From NCBI RefSeq assembly GCF_003352915.1, contig NZ_CP022314.1:3074850-3138849 (forward strand): DNA of 64,000 bases. The letters are read 5' to 3'. The notes under the pieces are model-generated. The model ran no database searches. It was not told where the DNA came from and saw nothing but the letters and a program-made list of their open reading frames with translations. A program made the position numbers and the translations under genes. Below are positions 34,635-43,251 of the stretch, one piece after another. The stretch's first letter is position 1. Every line of letters starts with the position of its first letter. This DNA comes from Arthrobacter sp. PM3. GTDB taxonomy: Bacteria; Actinomycetota; Actinomycetes; Actinomycetales; Micrococcaceae.

Positions 34635-34871
34635 GTGCGAATCAGTGACTTTTGGCGGCTCATGGACGACGAATTCGGTGCCGGCTATTCCCGTGTCCTG
34701 GGTAATTCCCTGGTCCTGGCAGGGGTCGGCGGCCGCACGGCGGACCAGGCCCTCAGCGCCGGCGTCCCGCCCCGCCAGGTGTGGCTCGCCCTGTGCGATG
34801 TGCAGGACGTCCCGCCGGAACGCCGGCTCGGCCGGGACATCAAACCCCGCGACAACGCCGGGCCGGAGTAA
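34635..34871 (+). CDS. DUF3046-family protein
   Basis: A 78-residue protein beginning MRISDFWRLMDDEFGAGYSR, typical of the actinobacterial DUF3046 family found next to recA. Motifs GRTADQALSAG and PPRQVWLALCD follow. Function unknown. GTG start. Divergent from the MarR-type gene and upstream of the recA promoter region. Confidence 0.85.
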   Translation: MRISDFWRLMDDEFGAGYSRVLGNSLVLAGVGGRTADQALSAGVPPRQVWLALCDVQDVPPERRLGRDIKPRDNAGPE

Positions 34872-34883
34872 GCGCCCGAGCCT

Positions 34884-34920
34884 ATGCCCGTATGCCGGCG
34901 GCACGCCAACCGGCGGGCAT
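34884..34920. terminator. GC-rich hairpin after the DUF3046 gene
   Basis: ATGCCCG (34884-34890) pairs with CGGGCAT (34914-34920), with an inner TGCCGG/CCGGC pairing. No U-run follows, so it may be a weak or factor-assisted terminator. Confidence 0.4.
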
Positions 34921-34968
34921 TCGGCATGTGCCGGCGCGGGCCGGACCCTGACACGCCGCCGGCATTGT

Positions 34969-34984
34969 TCGAATATCTGTTCGG
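34969..34984. promoter_or_regulatory. LexA (SOS) box upstream of recA, TCGAATATCTGTTCGG
   Basis: It matches TCGAAC-N4-GTTCGA at 10 of 12 positions. TTGTTC at 34966 and TATGCT at 34992 flank it and may form a promoter, although their spacing (20 nt) is long. Control of recA by LexA is well established in bacteria. Confidence 0.78.
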
Positions 34985-35040
34985 ATAGGGATATGCTTTT
35001 TTCAGAGCGTTTTCCACGTAAGGTGTCTTCCCGTCGGTGG

Positions 35041-35082
35041 ATTCCACAACAGCATTTTCCATAAGTGGTTTTCCACATAGGC
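35041..35082 (+). repeat. Three imperfect 14-bp repeats with TTCCA cores in the recA leader
   Basis: ATTCCACAACAGCA, TTTTCCATAAGTGG and TTTTCCACATAGGC follow each other at exact 14-bp spacing. Two copies sit in GTGG-N3/4-CCAC inverted repeats (35037-35047 and 35065-35076). A related TTTTCCACG is at 35010. They resemble imperfect DnaA boxes but the binding protein, if any, is unknown. Confidence 0.5.
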
Positions 35083-35098
35083 GGTTCCCTCGGCAACT

Positions 35099-35121
35099 TT
35101 GTCGGAGGGGGCCGGTAGCGT
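35099..35121 (+). promoter_or_regulatory. RecA-NDp-type (LexA-independent DNA-damage) promoter of recA
   Basis: TTGTCGGAG, eight nt, then TAGCGT. This fits the published mycobacterial RecA-NDp consensus tTGTCRGTG-N8-TAnnnT with one mismatch and exact spacing. In mycobacteria such promoters depend on the PafBC activator. Together with the LexA box it suggests dual control of recA. Confidence 0.7.
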
Positions 35122-35186
35122 CAGGGATGACAGACGAAGGGCCTAAACGGCCACTCCACAGCGAGAAAGCATTAGAGGTGTGAACC

Positions 35187-36239
35187 ATGGCCGCAGCCCC
35201 GGATCGCCAGAAGGCGCTTGAAGCAGCGCTTGCCCAGATTGACAAGCAGTTCGGCAAGGGATCGATCATGCGCCTGGGCGATGAAACGCGCGCCCCGATC
35301 GAGGTCATCCCGACCGGCTCCATTGCCCTGGACGTCGCGCTCGGCATTGGCGGCCTTCCCCGGGGCCGTGTCGTCGAGATCTACGGCCCTGAGTCCTCCG
35401 GTAAGACCACGGTTGCCCTGCATGCCGTGGCCAACGCGCAGCGCAACGGCGGCATCGCGGCGTTCATTGACGCCGAGCACGCCCTGGACCCGGAGTACGC
35501 AGCCAAGCTGGGTGTCGACACCGACGCCCTGCTCGTCTCACAGCCGGATACCGGCGAACAGGCCCTGGAAATCATGGACATGCTGGTCGGCTCCGGCTCG
35601 CTGGACATCGTCGTCATCGACTCCGTGGCAGCCCTCGTCCCGCGCGCCGAAATCGAAGGCGACATGGGTGACAGCCACGTCGGCCTCCAAGCACGCCTCA
35701 TGAGCCAGGCGCTGCGTAAGATCACCGGCCGGCTGAGCCAGACCAAGACCACGGCCATCTTCATCAACCAGTTGCGCGAAAAGATCGGCGTGTTCTTCGG
35801 CTCTCCGGAAACCACTACCGGTGGTAAGGCGCTGAAGTTCTACGCCTCCGTCCGCATCGACGTCCGCCGCATCCAGACCCTCAAAGAGGGCGCGGACTCG
35901 GTCGGTAACCGCACCAAGGCCAAGATCGTCAAGAACAAGATGGCGCCGCCCTTCAAGGTTGCCGAGTTCGACATCATCTACGGCCAGGGCATTTCCCGTG
36001 AGGGCGGCATCATCGACATGGGTGTGGAGCACGGCCTGATCAAGAAGTCCGGCTCGTGGTTCACCTACGACGGTGACCAGCTGGGCCAGGGCATGGAGAA
36101 CTCCCGCCGCTTCCTGCGTGATAACCCGGAGCTGGCTGCCGAACTTGAGCGCCTCATCAAGGAAAAGCTCGGCGTCGGGGTCAAGGCCCCGGCCGAGACC
36201 GAGGCGTCACCGAAGCTCAAGGCCGTTGACGGCTTCTAA
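35187..36239 (+). CDS. recA: Recombinase RecA
   Basis: A 350-residue RecA. Walker [10 protein letters not shown] is near residue 67, followed by the family signature [14 protein letters not shown] near 210 and the DNA-binding loops (including the region around [15 protein letters not shown]). The length is normal and no intein is present. It acts in homologous recombination and stimulates LexA self-cleavage; LexA is encoded 10 kb downstream. recX follows immediately. Confidence 0.98.
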   Translation: MAAAPDRQKALEAALAQIDKQFGKGSIMRLGDETRAPIEVIPTGSIALDVALGIGGLPRGRVVEIYGPESSGKTTVALHAVANAQRNGGIAAFIDAEHALDPEYAAKLGVDTDALLVSQPDTGEQALEIMDMLVGSGSLDIVVIDSVAALVPRAEIEGDMGDSHVGLQARLMSQALRKITGRLSQTKTTAIFINQLREKIGVFFGSPETTTGGKALKFYASVRIDVRRIQTLKEGADSVGNRTKAKIVKNKMAPPFKVAEFDIIYGQGISREGGIIDMGVEHGLIKKSGSWFTYDGDQLGQGMENSRRFLRDNPELAAELERLIKEKLGVGVKAPAETEASPKLKAVDGF

Positions 36240-36846
36240 CGCCGGAGCCGCCCGCGGGCCGGGGGTCCGCCGGCGGACCCCCGGCCCGGGCACCAACCCG
36301 GGCGCGTCCGGACCGGACCCGCGCACTCCGGAAGTGGATCCGGACGCTGATCCGGCGGCGGTGGCCCGTGCCATCGTGCTGCGGCAGCTGACGAGTTCAC
36401 CCAAGAGCCGGATGCAGCTCTCGCGCAAGCTCGCGGAGCGGAACGTCCCCGAGGACGTCGCCGAGGCCGTGCTGGACCGCTTCGAGGAAGTGCGGCTCGT
36501 CGACGACGCCGACTTCGCCGAAATGTGGGTCCGCAGCAGGTCCCAGACGCGCAAGCTCGCCAAAGGGGCCTTGCGACGCGAACTCGCCGACAAGGGCATC
36601 GACCCGGACACGGCGGCCGGGGCGCTGGAACAGCTCAGCGACGCGGACGAGGAAGCCGCCGCCCGCGACCTCGTGGAGCGGAAGCTGCGGGGATTCACCG
36701 GCGGCGAAGACCGCGCCGAACGCGACAAGACCACCCGCCGCCTGGCGTCGATGCTTGCCCGCAAGGGATACCAGCCCTCGCTCGCCTTCCGGATCGTTGG
36801 CGAAGCGCTCGATGCCGTCGGCGGCCATGCGGGGGACGAGGACTAG
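36226..36846 (+). CDS. recX: RecA regulatory protein RecX
   Basis: A protein of up to ~206 residues. The RecX domain (from about [20 protein letters not shown]) has the expected three-helix repeats, including [20 protein letters not shown] and the C-terminal [17 protein letters not shown]. The ~45 N-terminal residues are Pro/Gly-rich. The start is uncertain: TTG 36226 overlaps the recA stop, while GTG 36334 or GTG 36361 would give a protein close to the domain alone. It modulates RecA filaments. Confidence 0.85.
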   Translation: MTASNAGAARGPGVRRRTPGPGTNPGASGPDPRTPEVDPDADPAAVARAIVLRQLTSSPKSRMQLSRKLAERNVPEDVAEAVLDRFEEVRLVDDADFAEMWVRSRSQTRKLAKGALRRELADKGIDPDTAAGALEQLSDADEEAAARDLVERKLRGFTGGEDRAERDKTTRRLASMLARKGYQPSLAFRIVGEALDAVGGHAGDED

Positions 36847-36917
36847 GTCTGCTGTCCCCGCCGCAGGTCCGCGCAGGCCGCGCACCCCTGCCATCAATCG
36901 GGCACCTGCAAACCCGG

Positions 36918-36923
36918 TACCCT
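36918..36923 (+). promoter_or_regulatory. -10 element of miaB (leaderless)
   Basis: TACCCT ends six nt before the GTG at 36930. Confidence 0.45.
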
Positions 36924-36929
36924 TAACAG

Positions 36930-38528
36930 GTGAGTTTTACCATTCCCTCCCCAGCAGCCGGCTCCACCTCTCCGACGCACGCTCCGGCAGCCGGTACTGA
37001 TGCCGCTGGCGTCGGCCCCGGGCCGGAGCTGGCCCGCACCTACCAGGTGCGTACCTTCGGCTGCCAGATGAACGTGCACGACTCCGAGCGGATGTCAGGC
37101 ATGTTGGAGGCCGCCGGCTACGTCCGGTCCACCGGGGAACTGGCCGACGTCGTGGTGTTCAACACCTGCGCGGTCCGGGAGAACGCCGACAACAAGCTGT
37201 ACGGCAACCTTGGCATCCTGGCCCCGGTCAAGGCGGCCAACCCCGGCATGCAGATCGCCGTCGGCGGATGCCTTGCACAAAAGGACCGGGAGGCCATCCT
37301 GAAGAAGGCACCCTGGGTGGACGCCGTCTTCGGCACCCACAACGTCGGCGCCCTGCCCGCGCTGCTGGACCGGGCCCGCCACAACAACGAGGCCCAGTTG
37401 GAGATCCTCGAATCGCTGGACGTCTTCCCGTCGACCCTCCCCACCAAGCGCGACTCCGTCTATTCCGGCTGGGTGTCCATCTCGGTCGGCTGCAACAACA
37501 CGTGCACCTTCTGCATCGTCCCTGCCCTGCGCGGCAAGGAAAAGGATCGCCGCCCAGGCGAGATCCTGGCCGAAATCCAGGCCCTGGTGGACGACGGCGC
37601 CATCGAAGTGACCCTCCTGGGGCAGAACGTAAACTCCTACGGCGTCGAGTTCGGTGATCGGCAGGCGTTTTCCAAGCTCCTGCGCGCCTGCGGCGACATC
37701 GAGGGCCTCGAGCGCGTCCGCTTCACGAGCCCGCACCCCGCAGCCTTCACAGACGACGTCATCGAGGCCATGGCCGAGACCCCCAACGTCATGCCGCAGC
37801 TGCACATGCCCCTTCAGTCCGGCTCGGACAAAGTCCTCAAAGACATGAAACGTTCCTACCGCTCTGCCAAGTTCCTCGGCATCCTGGACAAAGTCCGCGA
37901 CAAGATCCCGCACGCGGCCATCTCCACGGACATCATCGTCGGCTTCCCCGGCGAAACCGAGGAAGATTTCCAGGCCACGCTCGACGTCGTCGAAAAGTCC
38001 CGCTTTGCCACTGCCTTCACGTTCCAGTACTCCAAGCGGCCCGGCACCCCCGCCGCGGACCTGCCGGACCAGCTCCCGAAGGCCGTGGTCCAGGAACGCT
38101 TCGAGCGGCTCACGGCGCTGCAGGACCGGATTGCGGCCGAGGAAAACGCCCGCCAGCTCGGCCGCCGCGTCGAGGTCATGGTCACCGCCCAGTCCGGTCG
38201 GAAGGCCGGGGAAACCCACCGCCTCTCCGGCCGTTCCCAGGACCAGCGGCTCGTGCACTTCTCCGTGCCGGCAGGGGCCGAGGTGCCCCGGCCGGGCGAC
38301 CTCGTGACGGTCACCATCACGGAGGCGGCCGCGTTCCACCTCATCGCCGACCCCGCCTCGGCGGAGGACTACATCCTGCGACGGTCCCGCGCCGGCGACG
38401 CCTGGGACCGCTCGCAGGCCGATTCCTGCGGTGCTCCCGCCCCGTCCGACCGGTCGGGCAAGTCCGGCGGATCGGGCCAGTCCGGGGTCTCCCTGGGCAT
38501 GCCCGCCCTCCCGGTCCGCGGCCGCTAG
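36930..38528 (+). CDS. miaB: tRNA-2-methylthio-N6-dimethylallyladenosine synthase MiaB
   Basis: A 532-residue radical SAM methylthiotransferase. The auxiliary-cluster cysteines are C45, C80 and C114; the radical SAM motif is C188-x3-C192-x2-C195. A TRAM domain follows (about 400-460). The C-terminal ~65 residues are a Ser/Gly-rich tail (for example [11 protein letters not shown]) beyond the family core. It modifies A37 of tRNAs reading UNN codons after MiaA; miaA is the next gene, three nt away. Confidence 0.96.
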   Translation: MSFTIPSPAAGSTSPTHAPAAGTDAAGVGPGPELARTYQVRTFGCQMNVHDSERMSGMLEAAGYVRSTGELADVVVFNTCAVRENADNKLYGNLGILAPVKAANPGMQIAVGGCLAQKDREAILKKAPWVDAVFGTHNVGALPALLDRARHNNEAQLEILESLDVFPSTLPTKRDSVYSGWVSISVGCNNTCTFCIVPALRGKEKDRRPGEILAEIQALVDDGAIEVTLLGQNVNSYGVEFGDRQAFSKLLRACGDIEGLERVRFTSPHPAAFTDDVIEAMAETPNVMPQLHMPLQSGSDKVLKDMKRSYRSAKFLGILDKVRDKIPHAAISTDIIVGFPGETEEDFQATLDVVEKSRFATAFTFQYSKRPGTPAADLPDQLPKAVVQERFERLTALQDRIAAEENARQLGRRVEVMVTAQSGRKAGETHRLSGRSQDQRLVHFSVPAGAEVPRPGDLVTVTITEAAAFHLIADPASAEDYILRRSRAGDAWDRSQADSCGAPAPSDRSGKSGGSGQSGVSLGMPALPVRGR

Positions 38529-38531
38529 CCC

Positions 38532-39500
38532 GTGCCGGGACAGCAGGACACCCCGCCGGCGCCGGCAGTGCCGGCAGTGCTGGAAGCGCCGCCGGTAATA
38601 GCCGTCGTAGGGCCGACCGGCTCGGGTAAATCCGATCTTGCCGTGTCGCTCGCCCTGGAGCTCGACGGCGAAGTCATCAACGCCGATTCCATGCAGTTCT
38701 ACCGCGGCATGGACATCGGCACCGCCAAGATCACCGAGGCCGAGCGCCGGGGCGTGCCGCACCACCTCCTGGACATCCTGGACGTGACCGAGGAAGCGAG
38801 CGTCTCGGACTTCCAGCAGCAGGCCCGCGCCCTGATCGCCGATATCCACGGCCGCGGCAAGCGGGCCATCCTGGCCGGCGGCTCCGGCCTCTACGTCCGC
38901 GCCGCGCTAGACGTCCTCGAGTTTCCCGGCACGGATCCGCAAATCCGGCGCCGCCTGGAGGCCGAACTGGAGGCGGCGGGTCCGGCGCCGCTGCGGCAGC
39001 GGCTGGAAGCCGTGGACCCGGTGTCGGCCGGCCGGCTGGGCGATGCCCGCAGGATCATCCGCGCCCTGGAGGTCTTCGAACTCACCGGACGGACGTTCAG
39101 TTCCTTCATGCCGGCCCGCGAGTACTACCAGCCCGCCGTCCAGATCGGACTCGACGTGGACCGGGAGCTGCTCCGGGAGCGCCTCGCGCGGCGCGTCCAT
39201 GCAATGGTGGACCGCGGGCTGCTGGAGGAAGCCCGGCGCCTGGACGCCGCAGGGCTCCGCAAAGGCCGGACTGCGCCGCGGGCCCTGGGCTACGCGCAGT
39301 TCCTCAAAGTGCTCGACGGCACCGCCAGCGTGGCAGAGGCCGCGGAGGAAACCGTCGTGGCCACCCGGCAGTTCGCGCGGCGGCAACTGACCTGGTTCCG
39401 GGCCGACCCCCGGGTCAGCTGGCTGGACTGGCAGGATCCCGGGCTCGTGGCCCGGGCTACCGGGTTGTGCCGCACGGTGCCGGTTCAGCCGCTGGCTTAG
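38532..39500 (+). CDS. miaA: tRNA dimethylallyltransferase MiaA
   Basis: A 322-residue prenyltransferase that adds dimethylallyl to A37 of tRNA. P-loop GPTGSGKS is at residues 27-34, followed by [17 protein letters not shown] and [11 protein letters not shown]. An extra ~20 residue Pro/Ala-rich N-terminus precedes the P-loop. GTG start three nt after miaB, so the two steps of the same tRNA modification are co-expressed. Confidence 0.96.
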   Translation: MPGQQDTPPAPAVPAVLEAPPVIAVVGPTGSGKSDLAVSLALELDGEVINADSMQFYRGMDIGTAKITEAERRGVPHHLLDILDVTEEASVSDFQQQARALIADIHGRGKRAILAGGSGLYVRAALDVLEFPGTDPQIRRRLEAELEAAGPAPLRQRLEAVDPVSAGRLGDARRIIRALEVFELTGRTFSSFMPAREYYQPAVQIGLDVDRELLRERLARRVHAMVDRGLLEEARRLDAAGLRKGRTAPRALGYAQFLKVLDGTASVAEAAEETVVATRQFARRQLTWFRADPRVSWLDWQDPGLVARATGLCRTVPVQPLA

Positions 39501-39538
39501 CGTGCGGTCACGGTGCCTGAGCTGACCGGGCGGAACGG

Positions 39539-39544
39539 TAACCT
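39539..39544 (+). promoter_or_regulatory. -10 element of dapF (leaderless)
   Basis: TAACCT ends six nt before the ATG at 39551. Confidence 0.45.
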
Positions 39545-39550
39545 TGGAGC

Positions 39551-40504
39551 ATGGACTCAACCCACGCCGTGACCGCTGACCGTACTGCCGGCGACACCGC
39601 CGCCCTCAGCGGCCTGAAGTTTTCCAAAGGCCACGGAACGGGAAATGACTTTGTCCTGATCGCCGACCCCAACGGCACCCTGTCGCTTGACCCCGAACAC
39701 GTGGCCGGCCTCTGCGACCGGCACCGCGGCATCGGCGGCGACGGCCTGATCCGCGCCGTGCCGTCCCGGTTCCTGCCCGAGGGGCAGGAACTGCTGGCCG
39801 TCCACCCCGACGCCGAGTGGTTCATGGACTACCGTAACGGCGACGGCTCGCTGTCCGAGATGTGCGGCAACGGCGTCCGGGTTTTCGTGCACTTCCTCAT
39901 CGCCGAAGGCCTCGTGGACCTTCCGGCCGGCGAGTCCCTGGTCATCGGCACCCGGGGCGGCGTCAAGACGATCGTCCGGACCGCTGCCGGCTACGCGGTG
40001 GACATGGGCCCGTGGGAGTTCATCTATCCCGGCGAGGCGACCGCACGGGCCATGGACTCGCTGGTCAGCGCCGACGGGCTGGAGGTGGCCAGGCCTGCGC
40101 TTTCGGTCAGCATGGGCAACCCGCACACGGTCGTGGCTTTGGCCGAGGCCGCCGAACTTGCGGCCACCATGCTGTTCACGGCACCGCGCGTGGACCCGAC
40201 GCCGCCAAACGGCACCAACGTCGAATTCGTGGTGCCGGCCGAGCCGCTGGTCCACGAAGGGACCGGAACCATCACCATGCGGGTCCACGAACGGGGAGTG
40301 GGGGAGACCCAGTCCTGCGGCACCGGCGCCTGCGCCGCCGCCGTCGCGATCCGTCACTGGGCCGGCCAAGGCGCCCCGGACGCCTGGAACGTGAACGTAC
40401 CCGGCGGCGTCGTCGGGGTGAAGTTCTTCGTCGGCCCGGAGGGGCACGAACACGTCGAGCTCAGCGGCCCGGCCGTGATCGTCGCTACCGGGACGCTTTC
40501 CTGA
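39551..40504 (+). CDS. dapF: Diaminopimelate epimerase DapF
   Basis: A 317-residue cofactor-independent epimerase that converts LL- to meso-diaminopimelate. The two catalytic cysteines are C105 in EMCGNGVRVF and C256 in QSCGTGACAAA. An ~18-residue Thr/Ala-rich N-terminus precedes LKFSKGHGTGNDFVLI. Its 3' end overlaps the convergent methyltransferase gene by 20 nt. Confidence 0.96.
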   Translation: MDSTHAVTADRTAGDTAALSGLKFSKGHGTGNDFVLIADPNGTLSLDPEHVAGLCDRHRGIGGDGLIRAVPSRFLPEGQELLAVHPDAEWFMDYRNGDGSLSEMCGNGVRVFVHFLIAEGLVDLPAGESLVIGTRGGVKTIVRTAAGYAVDMGPWEFIYPGEATARAMDSLVSADGLEVARPALSVSMGNPHTVVALAEAAELAATMLFTAPRVDPTPPNGTNVEFVVPAEPLVHEGTGTITMRVHERGVGETQSCGTGACAAAVAIRHWAGQGAPDAWNVNVPGGVVGVKFFVGPEGHEHVELSGPAVIVATGTLS

Positions 40505-41099
40505 CCCGGAGGATCCTGAACGACTTCGACGTGCTCTCCCGGGTGACGGCGTAGCTGGAATCAAGTTCCGCCGCCAGCCAGCGCTGCAGCGAATCCGAGC
40601 CCAAATTCTTCTGCACCACGAGCCACGCCGATCCGCCCGGCGCCAGCCGGGGAAGCCACAGCAGCAGCAAAGCATGGAGCTCGTCCTTGCCGATCCGGAT
40701 CGGCGGGTTGGACCAGATGGTGTCAAAACGCAGCTCCGGGTCCACGGCCTCAGGTGCGCTGGCGGTGACGTTGTCCAGCCCCAGCAGCGCGGCGTTTTCA
40801 TTCGTCAGCGCCACACAGCGTTCGTTCACGTCCACGGCGTAGACCCGGGCATGCGGCGCCCGCAACGCCATGGTCAGGGCGATCGGACCCCAGCCGCAGC
40901 CGATATCCAGCAGGTTGCCCTGCGGAGCCGGTGACGGGACATCGGCGAGAAGGACCGCAGTTCCCTTATCGATCCCGTCCGGGCTGAAGATCCCTGTGGA
41001 GGTCTGCAGCCGCCGCGTCTCACCGGCCAGTTCCACGGTGAGCGGTTTGCGGGTGAAGGGCCCGGAGGGTTGGGCGCTGAAATAGTGTGCAGACTCCAT
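40485..41099 (-). CDS. Class I SAM-dependent methyltransferase, RsmC/RlmG-like
   Basis: A 204-residue methyltransferase. SAM-binding motif I is LLDIGCGWGPIALTMA and motif IV is IWSNPPIRIG, the NPPIR form seen in the RsmC family of rRNA guanine-N2 methyltransferases. It is about the length of the catalytic half of RsmC only, as is usual in Gram-positive bacteria. The start at 41099 (MESAHYF) has a TAATCT -10 element eight nt upstream. The target RNA or protein is unproven. Confidence 0.88.
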   Translation of the reverse strand: MESAHYFSAQPSGPFTRKPLTVELAGETRRLQTSTGIFSPDGIDKGTAVLLADVPSPAPQGNLLDIGCGWGPIALTMALRAPHARVYAVDVNERCVALTNENAALLGLDNVTASAPEAVDPELRFDTIWSNPPIRIGKDELHALLLLWLPRLAPGGSAWLVVQKNLGSDSLQRWLAAELDSSYAVTRESTSKSFRILRVRKASR

Positions 41100-41107
41100 A
41101 ATGGGCC

Positions 41108-41113
41108 AGATTA
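41108..41113 (-). promoter_or_regulatory. -10 element of the RsmC-like gene
   Basis: On the minus strand TAATCT is followed by eight nt and the ATG at 41099; no ribosome binding site is seen. Confidence 0.4.
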
Positions 41114-41127
41114 GTTCGCAGCCGGGT

Positions 41128-41153
41128 GGAATGGGAAACCGGACAGAACTGTC
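41128..41153 (+). promoter_or_regulatory. Candidate SigR/SigH-like promoter for hflX
   Basis: GGAAT (41128-41132), 18 nt, then GTC (41151-41153) is one base from the GGAAT-N18-GTT pattern of SigR/SigH-type (thiol/heat stress) promoters. TAGGCT at 41157 is an alternative housekeeping -10. Either would place the MILIFK leader frame near the 5' end of the transcript. Confidence 0.35.
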
Positions 41154-41169
41154 TGCTAGGCTTAAAACC

Positions 41170-41190
41170 ATGATCTTGATTTTCAAGTAA
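41170..41190 (+). CDS. Candidate MILIFK leader peptide upstream of hflX
   Basis: ATG ATC TTG ATT TTC AAG TAA encodes MILIFK and stops. It starts only 8-20 nt after the possible promoters and ends at the base of a hairpin (ACTGGC/GCCAGT, 41190-41210). A second nested hairpin (TGCGGG...CCCGCA enclosing GCGGT-CTG-ACCGC) spans 41210-41243. Short leader peptides next to RNA structure typify ribosome-mediated attenuation, and hflX rescues stalled ribosomes, so the arrangement makes sense. Expression is not demonstrated. Confidence 0.4.
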   Translation: MILIFK

Positions 41191-41640
41191 CTGGCACCGC
41201 AGTAGCCAGTGCGGGTCCGAATGCGGTCTGACCGCGCCCCGCAGCGACGCAGGTAAATACCTTCCGCCCGTACGCCGAACCGAGTGAACGCGCCATCACA
41301 GCTGGTGCCCTCGCATTCCCAGGCGCACGAACCACTTGGAATCAAGCCCCGGCATCCGTCCCTCCGCGACGGTGCGTTTTCGCGGTCTGCCTCCAAGCCC
41401 GGCGGAAGCCACGACCTCACTGTGCCCCACTTTTTTACGGTGGCCCCCACAGCCAGACGCCCCCGGCGCCTCTCTCCTCACCCAGACACCGCTCCGCACG
41501 GAGCACGCCCCGCCCCGGCACCGCTGCCGCGGGCACTCCAGGAGGCCTGCATGACCCCGCCCCGTCAGCCCAGCGCGAATACCGCCCCACAGGGCAGCAA
41601 TCGGCACTATTCTGAAAGAGCCGAACCCCTAAAGGAGACC

Positions 41641-43251
41641 ATGACCAGCCAGCCCAACACCGGACCCGATTCAGCCGCCCAGGACATGAGCCCTGAGGAG
41701 ATTCAGGCTGTCATCGACCGGATCCTCTCCAAGGACACCCCCGCCTCCGGAGCAGGTCGCAGCACCGGTTCCCGAACCGGCAGCAGCGACGCAGCCGGTG
41801 ACAGTACCGGTGGCCCCAAGCCGCTGCTCGGCAAGGCGCAGGCAATCTCCCGCCTCGACGAGGTGTACACGAACTTCGACGGCGACCAGCAGGACCTTGA
41901 GGAGCGGCACGCGCTGCGCCGCAAGGCCGGGCTGTCCACCGAACTCGAAGACGTCACCGAGGTCGAATACCGGCAGTTGCGCCTAGAACGCGTCGTCCTG
42001 GCCGGCCTCTGGACCGAAGGCACCCTCGCCGACGCCGAGAACTCCCTGCGGGAACTTGCAGCCCTCGCCGAGACGGCCGGCTCCGAAGTCCTCGACGGGA
42101 TCGTGCAGCGCCGGACCAAACCGGACCCCGGAACGTTCCTGGGCTCGGGCAAGGCACAGGAACTGAAGTCGATCGTGATGTCCACCGGCGCCGACACCGT
42201 GGTGGTTGACGCCGAGCTGGCCCCGTCGCAGCGGCGCGGGCTGGAAGACATCGTGAAAGTCAAAGTCATCGACCGCACGGCGCTGATCCTGGACATCTTC
42301 GCGCAGCACGCCAAGAGCCGTGAAGGCAAGGCCCAGGTTGAACTGGCCCAGCTGGAATACCTGCTTCCGCGCCTGCGCGGCTGGGGCGAGTCGATGTCCC
42401 GGCAGGCCGGTGGCCAAGTGGGCGGTGCCGGTGCCGGCATGGGTTCGCGCGGTCCTGGTGAAACCAAGATCGAACTGGACCGCCGCCGCATCCGCACCCG
42501 GATGGCGAAGCTGCGGCGCGAAATCGCCGCCATGAAGCCGGCCCGGGAAACGAAGCGGGCCAACCGCCGCCGCAACGCCGTTCCGTCGGTGGCGATCGCC
42601 GGGTACACCAACGCCGGCAAGTCCTCGCTGCTGAACCGGCTGACCGACGCGGGGGTCCTGGTGGAGAACGCGCTGTTCGCCACCCTGGACCCCACCGTCC
42701 GCAAGGCGGAGACCGCCGACGGCCTGGGCTACACCCTGGCCGACACCGTGGGATTCGTCCGTTCCCTGCCCACCCAGCTCGTGGAGGCGTTCCGCTCCAC
42801 CCTGGAGGAAGTGGCGGACTCGGACCTGATCCTGCATGTCGTGGACGTCTCGCACCCGGATCCGGAGGGCCAGATCGCCGCCGTCCGGACGGTGTTCAGC
42901 GAAGTCGACGCCCGCAAGGTGCCGGAAATCATTGTCCTGAACAAGGCCGACGCCGCCGACCCGTTCGTGGTCGAACGGCTCAAGCAGCGCGAACCGCGCC
43001 ACGTGGTGGTCTCGGCCCGCACGGGTGAAGGCATCCCGGAGCTGCTGAGGGCCATCAGCGAGGGCATCCCGCGTCCCAGCGTGAAGCTTGAGCTGCTGAT
43101 TCCGTATAACCGCGGCGACCTGCTCAGCAAGCTCCACGAGTCCGACGCCGAGATCCTCAGCCTCGACCACGAGGAAACCGGAACCCGTGCCGTCGTGATG
43201 GTGCGCGAAGGACTCGCCGCCGAGCTGGATCCCTTCATCAGCAATGACTGA
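41641..43251 (+). CDS. hflX: GTPase HflX (ribosome splitting factor)
   Basis: A 536-residue GTPase. The N-terminal HflX domain is followed by the glycine-rich GGAGAGMGSRGPGETK, an arginine-rich helix and the G domain with G1 AGYTNAGKSS (residues ~320-329), DTVGFVRSLP and NKAD. The start ATG 41641 has AAAGGAG just upstream and gives MTSQPNTGPDS. The first ~65 residues are low-complexity. HflX splits stalled ribosomes under heat or antibiotic stress. dinG overlaps its end. Confidence 0.93.
   Translation: MTSQPNTGPDSAAQDMSPEEIQAVIDRILSKDTPASGAGRSTGSRTGSSDAAGDSTGGPKPLLGKAQAISRLDEVYTNFDGDQQDLEERHALRRKAGLSTELEDVTEVEYRQLRLERVVLAGLWTEGTLADAENSLRELAALAETAGSEVLDGIVQRRTKPDPGTFLGSGKAQELKSIVMSTGADTVVVDAELAPSQRRGLEDIVKVKVIDRTALILDIFAQHAKSREGKAQVELAQLEYLLPRLRGWGESMSRQAGGQVGGAGAGMGSRGPGETKIELDRRRIRTRMAKLRREIAAMKPARETKRANRRRNAVPSVAIAGYTNAGKSSLLNRLTDAGVLVENALFATLDPTVRKAETADGLGYTLADTVGFVRSLPTQLVEAFRSTLEEVADSDLILHVVDVSHPDPEGQIAAVRTVFSEVDARKVPEIIVLNKADAADPFVVERLKQREPRHVVVSARTGEGIPELLRAISEGIPRPSVKLELLIPYNRGDLLSKLHESDAEILSLDHEETGTRAVVMVREGLAAELDPFISND

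Larger units (their letters stand above)
34872..35186 (+). other. 315-nt regulatory region upstream of recA
   Basis: There is no gene here. In order it holds a GC-rich hairpin after the DUF3046 gene, a LexA box (34969-34984), a TTTTCCACG element (35010) and a 14-bp-periodic set of TTCCA elements (35041-35082). Then come a RecA-NDp-type promoter (35099-35121) and a leader to the recA ATG. GAGGTG at 35175-35180 is the recA ribosome binding site. Confidence 0.7.
41100..41640 (+). other. 541-nt divergent region and hflX leader
   Basis: No protein-coding gene is assigned beyond a seven-codon candidate leader peptide. It holds the minus-strand promoter for the methyltransferase gene, a plus-strand promoter candidate, the MILIFK leader frame (41170-41190) and two hairpins (41190-41243). 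A further ~390 nt runs to the hflX ATG. An open frame in phase with hflX extends back to 41284, but its composition is irregular and the strong ribosome binding site is at 41631. Confidence 0.6.

Noticed and set aside
41284..41640. Upstream in-phase extension of hflX (119 residues)
   Set aside because: No HflX similarity, irregular composition, and a strong AAAGGAG immediately before ATG 41641.
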